From Cordylochernes scorpioides (lineage: Eukaryota > Arthropoda > Arachnida > Pseudoscorpiones > Chernetidae), in the NCBI GenBank assembly GCA_030710605.1, contig CP092886.1:161556000-161619999 (forward strand): DNA of 64,000 bases, read 5' to 3'. How positions within the stretch are numbered: the first letter of the stretch is position 1; every line of letters starts with the position of its first letter. Made by a program: the position numbers and the translations under genes. Of this stretch, positions 1-11,786 are shown one piece after another. Below the pieces are notes generated by a model. That model was not told where the DNA came from. It searched no databases and worked only from the letters and a program-made list of their open reading frames with translations.

Positions 1-550
1 TATTGCAGTATTATATATGCAAATTAATGATTGACGATTTTCAAGGCGTCCAACTATCCTCATCTCTGATCAACTATGCTACCAACATGTATTGTTGCAG
101 TATTATATATGCAAATTAATGATTGACGATTTTCAAGGCGTCCAATTATCCTCATCTCTGATGAACTATGCTACCAACATGTATTTTTGCAGTATTATAT
201 ATGCAAATTAATGATTGACGATTTTCAAGGCGTCCAACTATCCTCCTCTCTGATCAACTATGCTACCAACATGTATTATTGCAGTATTAAATATGCAAAT
301 TAATGAATGACGATTTTCAAGGCGTCCAACTATCCTCATCTCTGATCAATTATGCTACCAACATGTATTGTTGCAGTATTATATATGCAAATTAATGATT
401 GACGATTTTCAAAGCGTCCAACTATCCTCCTCTCTGATGAACTATGCCGCTATTATGTATTATTGCAATATTATATATGCAAATTATTTATTGAGAATAT
501 TTGCAAAACGTCCAACTCTCCTCCTCTTTAATTAACTATGCCGCTAATAT
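1..550. repeat. 92-bp satellite array (at least 6 copies, open at the left edge)
   Basis: The landmark TTGCAGTATTATATATGC recurs every 92 bp: its internal C lies at 6, 98, 190, 282, 374 and 466. The first five copies are nearly identical and the last ones decay towards 550. The array runs off the left edge, so its full size is unknown. No coding potential is seen. Confidence 0.95.
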
Positions 551-779
551 ATATTAGGAATAAATTAATTATAATGCAATAACGCTCTAGCTATACATAA
601 TGATACCACGTTTGGATAAAATATAGCTACCTCAACCAATAATTTGTTTATTTATTGACGCTTCAGTGACTAGCTGTCATTCTCCTCAGGTGAAACGAGT
701 CATTTAAACGTCGAGAATTAAATAAATTATAGGTTTATATGGCTATATTATCCAAACCAACAAATGATCTTCAAACCTG

Positions 780-1035
780 ATACACGTGGTACATGACATG
801 ATTTTCATGGTGTGTAGAAGTTGGCGACTGCTTTTACTGTAACACACTACCTTTCTTACACATTTGAAAAGCAGTTCAACTTTTACACTCGCAAGTGTGC
901 CAGAGCCGCGTTTGGTTAATTGCACTCTCTAGTGGGGTTCGACTTTTGAAAAAATCGGGGGCCTTTGTAGTATTCTATCCCGGGTCGTAGCGGTCAAAAC
1001 CAAACGGTTTAGATCACTCGTTCACCGAAATGGGA
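780..1035 (-). mobile_element. tRNA-derived SINE, decayed copy
   Basis: This matches the SINE defined most clearly at 27243-27550: the body with CACGTGGTAC, TTTTCATGGTG and AAAAGCAGTT, the central ATCGGGGGCC, and then a tRNA-like head at about 975-1035 that is degenerate here. The head is at the right end, so the element reads on the minus strand. Small frames across it are not genes. Confidence 0.75.
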
Positions 1036-1069
1036 TCAGGTGTTTGTAAATGGTATTGTGGCTCATTCT

Positions 1070-1490
1070 TTATCATCACTAGTAAAGGTTGTTACTGAGG
1101 TGGTGCATAGTGCATCGTTCTGATGCCCAATTAAAGCGAGAGATGCCTCTTTTGGTACATGAATATCATCCTCCCGCAACTTTATGTTGTATTCTTGCCT
1201 AAAAATCCTCCCTTGCTACTTTTTCAGTTTAAACACCTGTTTGGTAAATTAGACCGATTTCATAACCCTCTCGTAGGATATTAATGAAATCGTAGCCGCT
1301 TCTGTACTGATGAGGGCCAAAGCCCTGAACCATAGTATACGGGCTGGATATTTGTCTGAGTTTTCTAGACTGGTGTTGTGGCTCATTCTCGATCATTACT
1401 CTACAGTAAAGGTTTTTACTAGGGTAATGTAGAGTACATCGCGCGCGCGAGCGTTTTGTATTAAAGGGAGAGGTGCCTCTTTTTTCACAC
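1070..1490 (+). repeat. Penelope-type repeat with degenerate hammerhead core
   Basis: It shares long blocks with the palindromic unit at 24347-24790: ATTAGACCGATTTCATAACCCT, CTGGTGTTGTGGCTCATTCT and the TAGTAAAGGTT box. At 1308-1331 a CTGATGA followed by GGGC-CAAA-GCCC stem II is present, but the following GAAAC is mutated to TGAAC, so self-cleavage is unlikely. A second partial copy of the end block lies at about 1070-1170. Confidence 0.7.
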
Positions 1491-2090
1491 ATACATTTAT
1501 ATATATATAATATTTATATAATTATTTTTGTGAACACAGGCATATTTGATAAAATAACACAATCCATGAATAGATCTTCAATTAAACAGGCATATATATG
1601 TATGTACATTTAGACATCTAGAGAGGAAGGTTAACTGGGGACGACGACCCTGTCTGAGACCCAGTGCACATTGAGTGCTGCGAATCTGCCGTTTAAACAA
1701 AAGAATATTTATGAAAAGAGAGAATTAGATTAATCCCAATGTAATCTCTCCTAATGTATTCTTGAGCACGAGCGTCCGACAAATTCTCCAAGTGATGCGG
1801 AGATCGATGTTCTTGAGGTAGTCAACTAATGGCGACTTTTCTTTCTCGCTTTAAAAAAACGACAATCAGCAAGGATCTCCCAATCACAACAGGGGTGCGG
1901 ATACACACGGAATCGCTCTGTGTATTCACATACTAGTATGTAATGTACTACTATGTATCATACTATGATTGAATGTTAAAATTTTGAACATGTTCTTGTT
2001 CTCTGTCACATAAACATTTATCTGAAAATTAGAAATATATTTTAATCTCTATTTTTTAAAACCTATATATATTTAAAATCTATCTCTCTA
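1491..2090. other. AT-rich stretch without recognised features
   Basis: No convincing gene or RNA is seen. There is a short AT microsatellite near 1500-1530 and a moderately GC-rich patch at 1620-1690 that I cannot assign. Confidence 0.5.
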
Positions 2091-2094
2091 CGGC

Positions 2095-2300
2095 CCTTAT
2101 ACTGCAATGATTGTAAATTGAGAGGGGGAAGGAATGGCTCATCAGTGGTGAACCCTCCCAACGGTTTCACTATTTTCCGAGGTATTGTGTTTACCCCCCT
2201 TCCTCATCTCAAATTTTAATCATCGCAGTGTAAGAAAAGGGCTATAGAGATTGATTTTGAATATTGTTTTTAAGATAGTGTTAAAAATATATTTCTAATT
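2095..2300 (-). repeat. Short interspersed hairpin family (GGGAGGG/CTGATGAGCC family)
   Basis: The minus strand reads GAAACC, then GGGAGGGTTCACCA, then CTGATGAGCC, the core shared with copies near 6730, 7060, 30930, 39040, 47780, 48680 and inside every HOR unit. GTGAAACC and GGTTCAC can fold back on each other. The repeat is non-coding. Confidence 0.65.
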
Positions 2301-2654
2301 TTCAGCGATAGAGGGCGCTAATTATTGATGATATCTTACATAAAATATGTGTCTACTTCTTGTTTATTTCCTGAGTACTTCTTGGAAAATCCTTTACTAC
2401 CCCGTGTCTACCTTCTTGTTGAATAATATACGATGTATTTTAGGTTGTCAGTAGGTAACATTTAACATAGCGCATTTCCGTAACCTAACATTTGTGGTCG
2501 GTTGCTTGTAAAAAGAGCATGCTGTAAATATAATACTGTTCATATTTGAAAACAATACTTCTACATATTATATATAGAATTAGGTAGATCTATAGGTAGG
2601 TAGTTAGGATAACCAGCACCGGTTTTTGAAAGAGATCCCCTTTCAGTTACCTTG

Positions 2655-2845
2655 TTGTGTGTGCTTTGTGTGTGTTGTGTGTATGTTGTATGTGTTGTGG
2701 GTGTTGTGTGTGTGTTGTGTTGTGTGTATGTTGTGTGTGTGTTGTGTTGTGTGTATGTTGTGTGTGTGTTGTGTTGTGTGTGTGTTTCATGTCTGTTGTA
2801 TGTGTTGTGTGTGTGTTTCATGTATGTTGTATGTGTACCTTTTAC
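2655..2845 (+). repeat. TG-rich microsatellite (TGTGTTGTGT type)
   Basis: About 190 bp is made almost only of TGTGT, TGTTG and TATGTTG runs. The cysteine/valine-rich and threonine/histidine-rich frames on the two strands are translations of this simple repeat, not genes. Confidence 0.95.
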
Positions 2846-3390
2846 CCGTAAATAATTAAGAAAGATAATTCTCTAAATACGATATAATGAATTGTATATT
2901 TTCATTTAGAAGAGGGTGATTATATTCTCTTTCGCTTTCTCAAAGACTTGCTAATCGTTCAGCGTGTATTTACGAATGGCGCGTTATTGCCAAATAAAGT
3001 ATCATGAATACTGATTATAGTTTTTTTTAATTACTTCGTAATTTATCCTCAATAGATAGTAAACCTAACAATTTTCCCACAGCAATTGTTCTATTGCTCT
3101 CATTACAAATACTTATTTTACTAATACCGAGATACATTCCCATAGTGGTTTTGTGTTATTTATCTAGTTGTGGATATCTTAAAACACATCTGATAGACGG
3201 TATGTTGCTAGATTTTTATCAATATATTGTTTTTTCTTTCAATTTAAGGTTATAATTAGTGTTAGGTCATGTCTAAATCTTAGCATAACTAACAAAATGA
3301 GATTGCCGTTGAGAACTCAAAAAATAAATCTTGAACAAATATTTTATTCTCCCCTATTATACTAGTTGTAATCTTAAGATGAGCCTACTG
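2846..3390. other. Upstream region or intron of the GT31 gene
   Basis: AT-rich DNA with no recognised repeat. It ends in a pyrimidine/TG-rich tract and a TTACAG acceptor at 3423-3428, so it is probably intron. An upstream exon carrying the start codon was not identified. Confidence 0.45.
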
Positions 3391-3428
3391 CCATTTGTTG
3401 AAGTGTTGTGACCTTGTGTGTGTTACAG

Positions 3429-4387
3429 AGCCGTGGAAGAAGCAGCTGCTTGGGCTGATTCTGACTCTGCTGTTCATCCTCATCCTCAGCGCCGAAATTA
3501 AGTCGCCTTGTTTAGCAAGAGCTTTTTTCCGAGTTACCTCTCCGACCGCCACTGAACTCCAACCTAGCCGATTCCCTGTTTCCCGCTTCCGAACATGCCT
3601 GGACTTTAAATGTGCCGAGTCTAGAGTCTGCCCGCCGATGACCGATGTTATTGTAATCAATTCAGCCCCGATGAATAAGGACAAGAGGTTCGCAATAAGG
3701 TCTACATGGGGGAGTGATGCTCGGAGGATGGGGATCTGGGTGCGATTCTTGGTTGGAGAACTTGGTGAGGAGAATAAGGAATCTCGCCAAGTGGACCGGG
3801 AAGCAGCAATACACGGCGACATGATCATGGAGCACTGCATCGACTCTTCACACAACTCCACCCTCAAGACCGTGAGCCTCTTGTCTTGGTTGACCAACTT
3901 CTGTCCCAATGGAGGTTTTGTCCTCAAGATGAACGACAATGGCTATGTCAACGTAAGGAACCTGCTCATATATGCTAGAACGCACCTGGCTCCTGATATG
4001 TTTGTTGGTGAACTTGTTAGCGGGAAAGAACCGAATAGGAATGATTCGACCAGTGAAGACTACGTCCCTTTTGAAGAATTTGAGAGCAATGTTTTCCCCG
4101 ACTACATTAAGGGCCCCTCCTACCTGTTCTCGGCCAACATGAGCTCTTTACTCTACAAGGAGAGCCTGAGAACCACCTTCATGCGCCAGGAAGATGTCTT
4201 CCTCACCGGACTCGTGGCTGAGAAACTAGGAATGATCCGAAGCCCGAGTAAAGGATTTCTCTATGATAAAAACTGGACCTCAAAGAAAACCGAGCTGGAA
4301 ACCAATTTTCCCTGGGCCATCACCATCCACGAACTCTCGCCTCGCACTATTTTGACCATCTTCATGTCGTCTAAGAGACAAAACTAG
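3429..4387 (+). CDS. Beta-1,3-galactosyltransferase-like (GT31) terminal exon, DxD motif altered
   Basis: A single open exon of about 319 codons ends at TAG 4385-4387. No in-frame ATG precedes the membrane anchor, while TTACAG at 3423-3428 is a good splice acceptor, so the start codon must lie in an upstream exon. The protein is a type II Golgi-type enzyme: a basic KK pair, one transmembrane segment (QLLGLILTLLFILIL), a stem, then GT31 blocks in order. These are RFAIRSTWG, VRFLVG, HGDMI, TLKTV, FCPNGGFVLK, the nucleotide-sugar/metal motif region, YIKGPSYLFS and QEDVFLTG. Family members transfer galactose or GlcNAc from UDP-sugars in beta-1,3 linkage. The usual DDD metal-binding triad reads NDN here (KMNDNGYVN), which may impair catalysis. 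The frame is otherwise intact, so it could be a diverged enzyme or a pseudoenzyme. The acceptor substrate cannot be predicted. Confidence 0.8.
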
Positions 4388-4514
4388 AAGTAGCTCCATC
4401 TGCGTGAAAGTAGATATTCAGGATAGATATCCTCGGAAGAAATCTGTACTCCGAGTGAAAACTATCAACTGAATTTATAACGCAGTTGGAAAGTAGAAAC
4501 CCTGGAATTGTTGC

Positions 4515-4520
4515 AATAAA
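4515..4520 (+). promoter_or_regulatory. Poly(A) signal AATAAA of the GT31 gene
   Basis: The first AATAAA downstream of the GT31 stop codon, 128 bp after it, consistent with a short 3' UTR. Confidence 0.5.
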
Positions 4521-5395
4521 TGCAATGATAAAAAAATAAATAGTTTGGTTTCCTTTTAAACAAAACAGAGAAACAACATTTATCTCGTTTGACCAAATCT
4601 TGGATAATTTACATAAATGATTACATATTTTCTGGTTACATTCCACACACGTAACCTCGCTGGTTTTATGCAGCGTTTCTTAGGAGTAACCTCGAGGACG
4701 TGTAACTTAAACTTTGACATACAACATTCTAAATAATACCAGATAGAAGTCAGTTAATAATTTATTTTCAAATATATTATAAGCTTTTTTCAATCCTTTT
4801 TTTAATTGTAATCATTGAAAGGTTTCAATGACATACTAGAGGTTTAAAAAAATAATGAACACTTGTTTTTTTTTTTCAGCAAAGATAATAAAATCTAAAC
4901 ACAATATGACATTTATAATTCAGATTAGGGAGTACACTTTACAAAGGAATTTATCCATAACGATGTAAGGCTGGCGTTTTCTTTTAGATTTTTAGAAACA
5001 AAGCCATGGTCGGTTGATAAATACAGAAGAATCTAAGCTGCTCCTAAACTGCCTACTTCCAACGTGTCGCACCGCCACAGCAGCAACTCCATCCAAAGGT
5101 GCAGCAGAGGATCTGGCGTGTGCCCATTGTGCCGACGGAGAACAACAGAGGAAGCCGTACTAGTGCAACACAATAGACCTCCAGCTTCGAGAAATCCATC
5201 GACTGATGACGTCACTGTCTCACGTTGCCGGTCGGGTCAATATCTGTCACGTGATTATACCGAGTTTAAATGAGCCGGCGGAGGATGGAGAATCATTCTG
5301 AATTTACATATTTCTATCATCCCCACGTTGACATCGTCTGGCTCCCTGCTATGGTCTCCATGCTAAATGTAGTGGAGTGCAATAAATGCTAATGG
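4521..5395. other. Mostly unassigned; GC-richer island at 5030-5290
   Basis: 4521-5030 is AT-rich with nothing recognised. 5030-5290 is GC-richer and open on both strands for about 60-70 codons. The plus frame holds a CPLC-type cysteine pair followed by RRRTTEE, which recalls the zinc-finger-like end of some LINE ORF2 proteins, but the match is too short to call. Confidence 0.3.
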
Positions 5396-5398
5396 TTT

Positions 5399-5745
5399 AT
5401 GCACCTTATCCCAGTACAATATCACATTTGTACTATTTTTTCATATATATATATATATATGTTAAAAATAATGATGGCATATCCAGACCAAAAGCACATG
5501 TGCTTTTTTTAGATGGCAGAGCGCCATCTAGTGGAGCAAAAATAAACTAATTTAAAAAAACACATGTGCTTTTGGTAAGGATATGTCTTCATGATTTTTC
5601 TTTTGTTTTCTCATATAAGAAAATAAAAATAAAAATAAAAAGGTCAGGTGTTGTTATTAATAATAAAGAAGGCATTTCCTGACCAAAAAGCACATGTGCT
5701 CCTGGTCAGGATATGCCTTCTTTATTTTAAATATAAATATATATA
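5399..5745. repeat. PLE-associated repeat pieces (CACATGTGCT palindromes)
   Basis: Contains CCAGTACAAT..TCACATTTGTAC followed by a TA run, and paired blocks around AAAGCACATGTGCTTTT with the GGCAGAGCGCCATCT box. The same pieces recur at 6203-6260, 31515-31620 and 57655-57725, always beside HHR-bearing units. Confidence 0.6.
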
Positions 5746-5749
5746 TATA

Positions 5750-6200
5750 TTAAGAAAAAGGCATCTCCTTATTGTGCAACTGAAAGTTGGTGATGGCTTG
5801 CGCCATCTATCGGAATAAATATCAACTATTCTCGTTGATTTTTAATTATTCCAGAATTGGCCAAATACCCATTCTTGATTAATCAAGAAAAGCTACCCAC
5901 GGACGCGTTTCGGGCTGTAGCGTTCTCACGCAAATCTGGCCTTAACTACCCGTTTCATGATTTTTCAGGATGCCTTAATGACCAAATTTTTTGGTCGTTG
6001 AGGTACAGCTTGCACCACGCTGATGAGGGCCAACAGCCCGAACCGCGTCCGTGGTTAGCTTTTCAGATTAATCAAGAATGGGTATTTGGCCAATTCTGGA
6101 ATAATTAAAAATCAACGAGAATAGTTGATATTTATTCCGATAGATGGCGCAAGCCATCAGCAACTTTCAGTTGCACGATAAGGAGATGCCTTTTTCTTAA
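5750..6200. mobile_element. Palindromic Penelope-type terminal unit with hammerhead
   Basis: Two inverted arms of about 150 bp (5750-5905 and 6047-6200) share AAGGCATCTCCTTA, GATGGCTTGCGCCATCTATC and GAATTGGCCAAATACCCATT, separated by about 140 bp. A hammerhead core lies next to the right arm. The left arm carries only the 3' half of a hammerhead on the opposite strand. LTR-like ends with HHRs are known in Penelope-like elements; this assignment is by structure. The open frame at 5857-6108 merely crosses the palindrome. Confidence 0.7.
6014..6055 (+). ncRNA. Hammerhead ribozyme (type I fold, minimal stem III)
   Basis: Stem I pairs 6014-6019 (ACCACG) with 6050-6055 (CGTGGT), six Watson-Crick pairs. 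CTGATGA is at 6020-6026, stem II is GGGC/GCCC at 6027-6030 and 6036-6039, and GAA at 6040-6042 is followed by a very short stem III. The predicted cleavage nucleotide is C6049. The base expected to be A15.1 is C here, so activity may be reduced. Confidence 0.75.
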
Positions 6201-6202
6201 TT

Positions 6203-6640
6203 TATGCACCTTATCCCAGTACAATGTCACATTTGTACTATTTTTTCATATATATATATATAAAGAGACAAGGGTCGCCTCTCCCGTAAAAATAGACGTC
6301 TAAAACCAGACGCCATCTATTGACCGTCGCCGCAACTAGCGGCCTCGGGTCTGTGACAAAGCCACAACACCAGCTTTGGCAAAATGAAAAGCGTACACCT
6401 AGAGACCAGACTGGTGAGCTAAATAAATTCTAATGATTTATAAACACAGTGTGTGTTGATTGAACAATGAATGCTGATTTTATTTATAAACACAGATCTC
6501 ATATAGTGGAGATAAATCTATGTGATTTATAATCATACATGAATATGGTGGAGAGAGATCAATAAATGCTAATTACTTATAAAACGACAAATGAATATAG
6601 TCAAGATTCTAATGATCTATAAGCACAGATAAATATAAAG
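6203..6640. repeat. PLE flank piece and degenerate start of the 48-bp satellite family
   Basis: 6203-6262 repeats the CCAGTACAAT/CACATTTGTAC block of 5405. 6340-6390 holds a CACAACACCAGCTTTGGC piece of the 24347-24790 family. From 6420, ATAAATTCTAATGATTTATAAACACAG units are diverged relatives of the satellite at 7186. Confidence 0.55.
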
Positions 6641-7185
6641 TAATAACGCGCCATCTATATAACAAATCAATACAGTATTAGCGCTCTAAAGAAGCGGTCT
6701 GGTAGATTAAATTGGCGAAATCGTTGTGAGGGGTTATCACTGATGAGCCAAGCCCTTTCAATATATTTTCATCGCAGTAAGGACAGTACAAGTTTGATTT
6801 ATTTTTGAATACTTTCATTAGTTATATATAGATGGCGCGTTATTTCTTTGTATTAATTCATTCCTAACTGGCCTTATTCTTATTGTTTGCGGAAGAGCAT
6901 TGCTCGATGAAAATATTTAAATGTAATTCTACTGTCCTGAAGTTTATGTCCATAGTTTTCTCAAATACCATTTCTAAGATTCCACCCTTCAGTGTTGCAT
7001 ATAAAAGCCGAATAATCCATACAGTATCAGAGCTCTAAAGAAGCGTTCTGGAAGATTAAATTGATGAAAACGCTAGGAGGTTTCATCACTGATTAGCCAA
7101 GCCCTTCCAATATTTTTTCATCGCAGTAAGGATAGTAGAAGTTTGATTTGTGAAAAGAAACATTAGCGTCTTAATTCTTTCATTT
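6641..7185. repeat. GGGAGGG/CTGATGAGCC hairpin family, two copies
   Basis: Two tandem-like copies (about 6650-6960 and 7000-7175) share AGCGCTCTAAAGAAGCG, the CTGATGAGCC or CTGATTAGCC box, CATCGCAGTAAGGA and GATGGCGCGTTATT. Inverted relatives lie at 38985-39420. They are non-coding and probably a short non-autonomous element. Confidence 0.65.
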
Positions 7186-8300
7186 GTTATAGATATATAT
7201 ATAGTGGAGAAAAATGAATTCATATGAATTATAAAGACAGCGATATATATAGTGGAGAAAAATGAATTCATATGAATTATAAAGACAGCGATATATATAG
7301 GGGAGAAAAATGAATTCATATGAATTATAAAGACAGCGATATATATAGTGGAGATAAATAAAATCATATGAATTATAAAGACAGCGATATATATAGTGGA
7401 GATAAATGAATTCATATGATTTATAAAGACAGCGATATATATATAATGGAGATAAATAAATTCATATGAATTATAAAGACAGCGATATATATATAGTGGA
7501 GATAAATAAATTCATATGAATTATAAAGGCAGCGATATATATATAGTGGAGATAAATGAATTCATATGAATTATAAAGGCAGCGATATATATAGTGGAGA
7601 TAAATAAATTCATATGAATTATAAAGGTAGCGATATATATATAGTGGAGATAAATAAATTCATATGAATTATAAAGACAGCGATATATATAGTGGAGATA
7701 AATAAATTCATATGAATTATAAAGACAGCGATATATATAGTGGAGATAAATGAATTCATATGATTTATAAAGACAGCGATATATATATAGTGGAGATAAA
7801 TAAATTCATATGAATTATAAAGGCAGCGACATATATATATAGTGGAGATAAATGAATTCATATGAATTATAAAGGCAGCGATATATATAGTGGAGATAAA
7901 TAAATTCATATGAATTATAAAGACAGCGATATATATAGTGGAGATAAATTAATTCATACGATTTATAAAGACAGCGATATATATATAGTGGAGATAAATA
8001 AATTCATATGATTTATAAAGACAGGGATATGTATATAGTAGAGATGAATAAATTCATATGAATTATAAAGGCAGCGATATATATATAGTGGAGATAAATG
8101 AATTCATATGAATTATAAAGGCAGCGATATATATAGTGGAGATAAATGAATTCATATGATTTATAAAGACAGCGATATATATAGTGGAGATAAATATATT
8201 CATACGAATTATAAAGACAGCGATATATATATAGTGGAGATAAATAAATTCATATGATTTATGAAGACAGAGGTAAATATAGAGTGGAGATAAATAAATG
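7186..8300. repeat. 48-53-bp satellite array, about 20 copies
   Basis: The unit holds CGATATATATAGTGGAGATAAAT..ATTCATATGAATTATAAAGACAG. The period is 48 bp in the first copies and 50-52 bp where the ATAT run is longer. The repeating MNSFISTIYIAVFI-type frames on the minus strand result from the repeat and are not genes. Confidence 0.95.
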
Positions 8301-9150
8301 CTAATGAATCATAAAAAGACCAATGAATATATAATCGAGATGCTAATGACATATATAAGCACAGATAAATATAGTAGATATCAATAAAGGCTAATTATTT
8401 ATAAAGACAAATATAGTATATATATAGAAATCAGTATATATTCTAATTGTTTATATAAACACCGAAAAAATAATATAGAAATTATTAATAAAATATTCTA
8501 AGAAGAGAATTCATTTTATATATTTCTTTAGGATTTTATAAAGTTAAATCTCGACATGTCAGGCTAATTCTCAAAGATAAAAACATAAGTAAAGAAGTGA
8601 GCGGATTTTTAAAAATGTAATAATTATTATGTTAAATAAGAATAAATAAGGTTTGTTTTTATATTTTAAATTAATTGGTCATTAAAATACTTCCACAGCC
8701 AAGAATCGCCATCAAGCTTAATATACTGGATTAAAAATAAATACCAGAGAAGCGGATAAAGAGAAAATTAACTTTTAATTTAAAAAGAAAAACATTTTTA
8801 TGCTTCTAATTTTTTTTTTTTTTCAAATTTTGTGATTTTTCATATTTTATTCTTCTTAGTTAAAGCGATTTATTGCATATTGGAGAAAAATTTTAGATTG
8901 ATGTTATATTTTTATATTTGTCAAATCTCAAGGATTTCTCGTGATTTGAGGAGTATCATACAAAACTTTTATCAAATTGATTTAAGCACATTTTTAACCT
9001 AAAGTTTCTCCAATTTTCACTAGGATATTAAATATATTAAGAGAAGCAAAGTATTTTTAATCGAAATTTTTATTATAGAATATCGTTTATTCCTTCTGAG
9101 GAATCCAAAGTTATTATCAAGGTACTGTCTTCGCTCTTTCTTCTTTTCGC
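8301..9150. other. AT-rich stretch, nothing recognised
   Basis: Begins with diverged satellite pieces to about 8480, followed by very AT-rich unique-looking DNA. No open frame or repeat could be supported. Confidence 0.5.
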
Positions 9151-9440
9151 CCCATTATTCGCTTCCAATCTTTTCTTCTTGTAAGAGTAATCTAAACCAT
9201 TTGTTTTCGACCATAACGACCCGGGATCGAATCCAATGGCCCCCGATTCTAGCAAATGTCTAACCCTACCAGCGAGTGTAAGTAACCAAACGGGTTCTGG
9301 TACACTTGTAAGTGCAAAGGTCGGACAGTTTTTCACATGTGTAGGCATACGTTGCACTTATAGTAAAAGCAGTTGCCAACTTCTACCCACCATGATTATC
9401 ATGAACTACATAACGTGTACTAGGGATAAAAAATATTTGT
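9150..9440 (+). mobile_element. tRNA-derived SINE, nearly complete, start of the HOR
   Basis: The tRNA-like head ends with a B-box-like GGGATCGAATCC at 9223-9234, followed by CCCCCGATTCTAG and the SINE body to GATTATCATG and ACGTGTACTAGGG. Later HOR units retain only the body (14213, 16280, 18668). The unit-1 SINE is therefore the longest copy and may mark the original junction. Confidence 0.75.
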
Positions 9441-9469
9441 CCTCCTCCTTTGGCGCTTTCCTTTACTGA

Positions 9470-11435
9470 GCGTTCGCAACATGGTCTCTCCGTATCTCCC
9501 TCCTTCAACGCCTTCCCCTACTGAGGGCGGTCCACATAGTCTCTCCGTATCTCCTTCTTTCAAAGCCTTCCTCTACTTCGGGTGGGCTACATGATCTCTC
9601 CATATCTCCTTCTTTCAAAGCCTTCCTCTACTGCGGGTGGGCTACATGATATCTCTATATCTCTTTCCTTCAATGCTTTCCTCCACCCAGGGTGGGCCGC
9701 ATGGTCTCTCCATATCTCCCTCCTTCAATGTCTTCCTTTACCGAGGGTGGGCCACATGGTCTCTCCATATCTCCCTCTTTCAATGCCTTCGTCTACTGCG
9801 GGTGGGCCCATGATATCTCTATATCTCTTTCCTTCAATGCCTTCTTCTACCGAGGGTGGGCCACATGGTCTCTCCATATCTCCCTTCTTCAATGGGGTGG
9901 GGTTGGCCACATGATCTATCCATATCTCTTTCCTTCAATGCCTTCCTCTACCGAGGGTGGGCCACATGGTCTCTCCATATCTCCCTCGTTCAATGTCTTC
10001 CTCTACTGAGGGTGGGCCACATGGTCACTCTATATCTCCATCCTTCAATGCCTTCCTCTACCGAGGGTGGGCCACATGGTCTCTTCATATCTCCCTCCTT
10101 CAATGCCTTCCTCTACTGAGGGTGGGCCACATGGCCTCTCCATATCTCCCTCTTTCAATGCCTCCCTCTACTGAGGGTGGGCCACATAGTCTCTCCATAT
10201 CTCCCTCCTTCAATGCCTTCCTCTACTGAGGGTCGGCCACATAGTCTCTCCATATCTCCCTCCTTCAATGACTTCCTCTACTGAGGGTGGGCCACATGGT
10301 CACTCCATATCTCCCTCCTTCAGGCCTTCCTCTACTGAGGGTGGGCCACATGGTCTCTCCGTATCTCCCTCTTTCAATGCCTTCCTCTACTGAGGGTGGG
10401 CCACATGGTCTCTCCATATCTCGCTCCTTCAATGCCTTCCTCTACCGAGAGTGGCTGCCTACATGGTCTTTCCATATCTCCCTCCTTCAGGCCTTTCTCT
10501 ACTGAGGGTGGGCCACATGGTCTCACCATAATCTCCCTCCTTCAGTGCCTTAATCTACTGAGGGTGGCTGGCCACATGGTCTCTCCACATCTAACTCCTT
10601 CAGTGCCTTACTCTACTGAGGGTGGCTGGCCACATGGTCTCTCCATATCTCCCTCCTTCAGTGCCTTACTCTACTGAGGGTGGGCCACATGATCTCTCCA
10701 TATCTCCCTCCTTCAGTGCCTTAATCTACTGAGGGTGGTTGTCCACATGGTCTCTCCATATCTCACTCATTCAGTGCCTTAATCTACTGAGGGTGGTTGG
10801 CCACATGGTCTCTCCATATCTCCCTCCTTCAGTGCCTTACTCTACTGAGGGTGGGCCACATGGTCTCTCCATATCTCACTCCTTCAGTGCCTTACTCTAA
10901 TGAGGGTGGCTGGCCACATGGTCTCTCCATATCTCTCTCCTTCAGTGCCTTACTCTACTGAGGGTGGGTCACATGGTCTCTCCATATCTCACTCCTTCAG
11001 TGCCTTACTCTACTGAGGGTGGTTGGCCACATGGTCTCTCCATATCTCCCTCCTTCAGTGCCTTACTCTACTGAGGGTGGGCCACATGGTCTCTCCATAT
11101 CTCCCTCCTTCAATGCCTTCTTCTACTGAGCGTGGGCCACATGGTCTCTTCATATCTCCTTCCTTCAATGCCTTCCTCTACCGAAGGTGGGCCACATGGC
11201 CTCTCCATATCTCCCTCCTTCAATGCCTTCCTCTACTGAGGGTGGGCCACATGGTCTCTCCATATCTACTTCCTTCAATGCCTTCCTCTACTGAAGGTGG
11301 GCCACATGGTCTCTCCATATATCCCTCCTTCAATGCCTTTCTCTACCGAGGGTGGGCCACATGGTCTCTCCATATCTCCCTCCTTCAGTGCCTTATTCTA
11401 CTGAGGGTGGCTCGCCACATGGTCTCTCCCTATCC
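9470..11435 (+). repeat. 55-bp minisatellite, HOR unit 1 (about 35 copies)
   Basis: The consensus contains GGGTGGGCCACATGGTCTCT, CCATATCTCCCTCCTTCA and TGCCTTCCTCTACTGA. A GGTGGCTGGCC variant is 3-4 bp longer and forms local runs, indicating spread by unequal exchange. As 55 is not a multiple of 3 the reading frame shifts each copy, so the long frames are spurious. Confidence 0.95.
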
Positions 11436-11786
11436 CCCACCATCCGCTTTATCTCCGGGTATGCGCGTCGTCCAGTCCACTGTCTTAGGCCGTCTATATG
11501 CTCTCGCCACCTTTGTCCGAACGCTCTCTTCCGCCGTGTATATTTCCCCTATAAAAGTTTAATCCACCCTACCATGATAATATTGATTTTGATATACTGA
11601 ATATATAAATAGACCAGGTATTGAAGTGGAATTATCGGTTAAGGTCTCCACTGATGAGCTAATCCCACCTAATATTTTTCAAATTGAAGTAAGGGCAGTA
11701 GGACATTGTATATTTCAATAAAAGGTCTACGCGGTAAAAATAGTTTATAATTTTAAATACAGATGCCGCGCTTATATATCCTGTTA

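Noticed and set aside
1..550. CRISPR-like array
   Set aside because: The 92-bp units are tandem with no unique spacers and the genome is eukaryotic.
2561..2859. Cysteine-rich peptides on the plus strand and Thr/His-rich peptide on the minus strand
   Set aside because: Simple translation of the TG microsatellite.
3395..3428. Extending the GT31 coding region to 3395
   Set aside because: The codon there is TTG, no ATG is in frame upstream of the membrane anchor, and a TTACAG acceptor lies at 3423-3428.
7086..7909. Repeating hydrophobic frames on the minus strand
   Set aside because: Product of the 48-53-bp satellite.
9582..11562. Long overlapping frames rich in MVSPYLPPSMPSST
   Set aside because: They are translations of the 55-bp minisatellite in all three phases.
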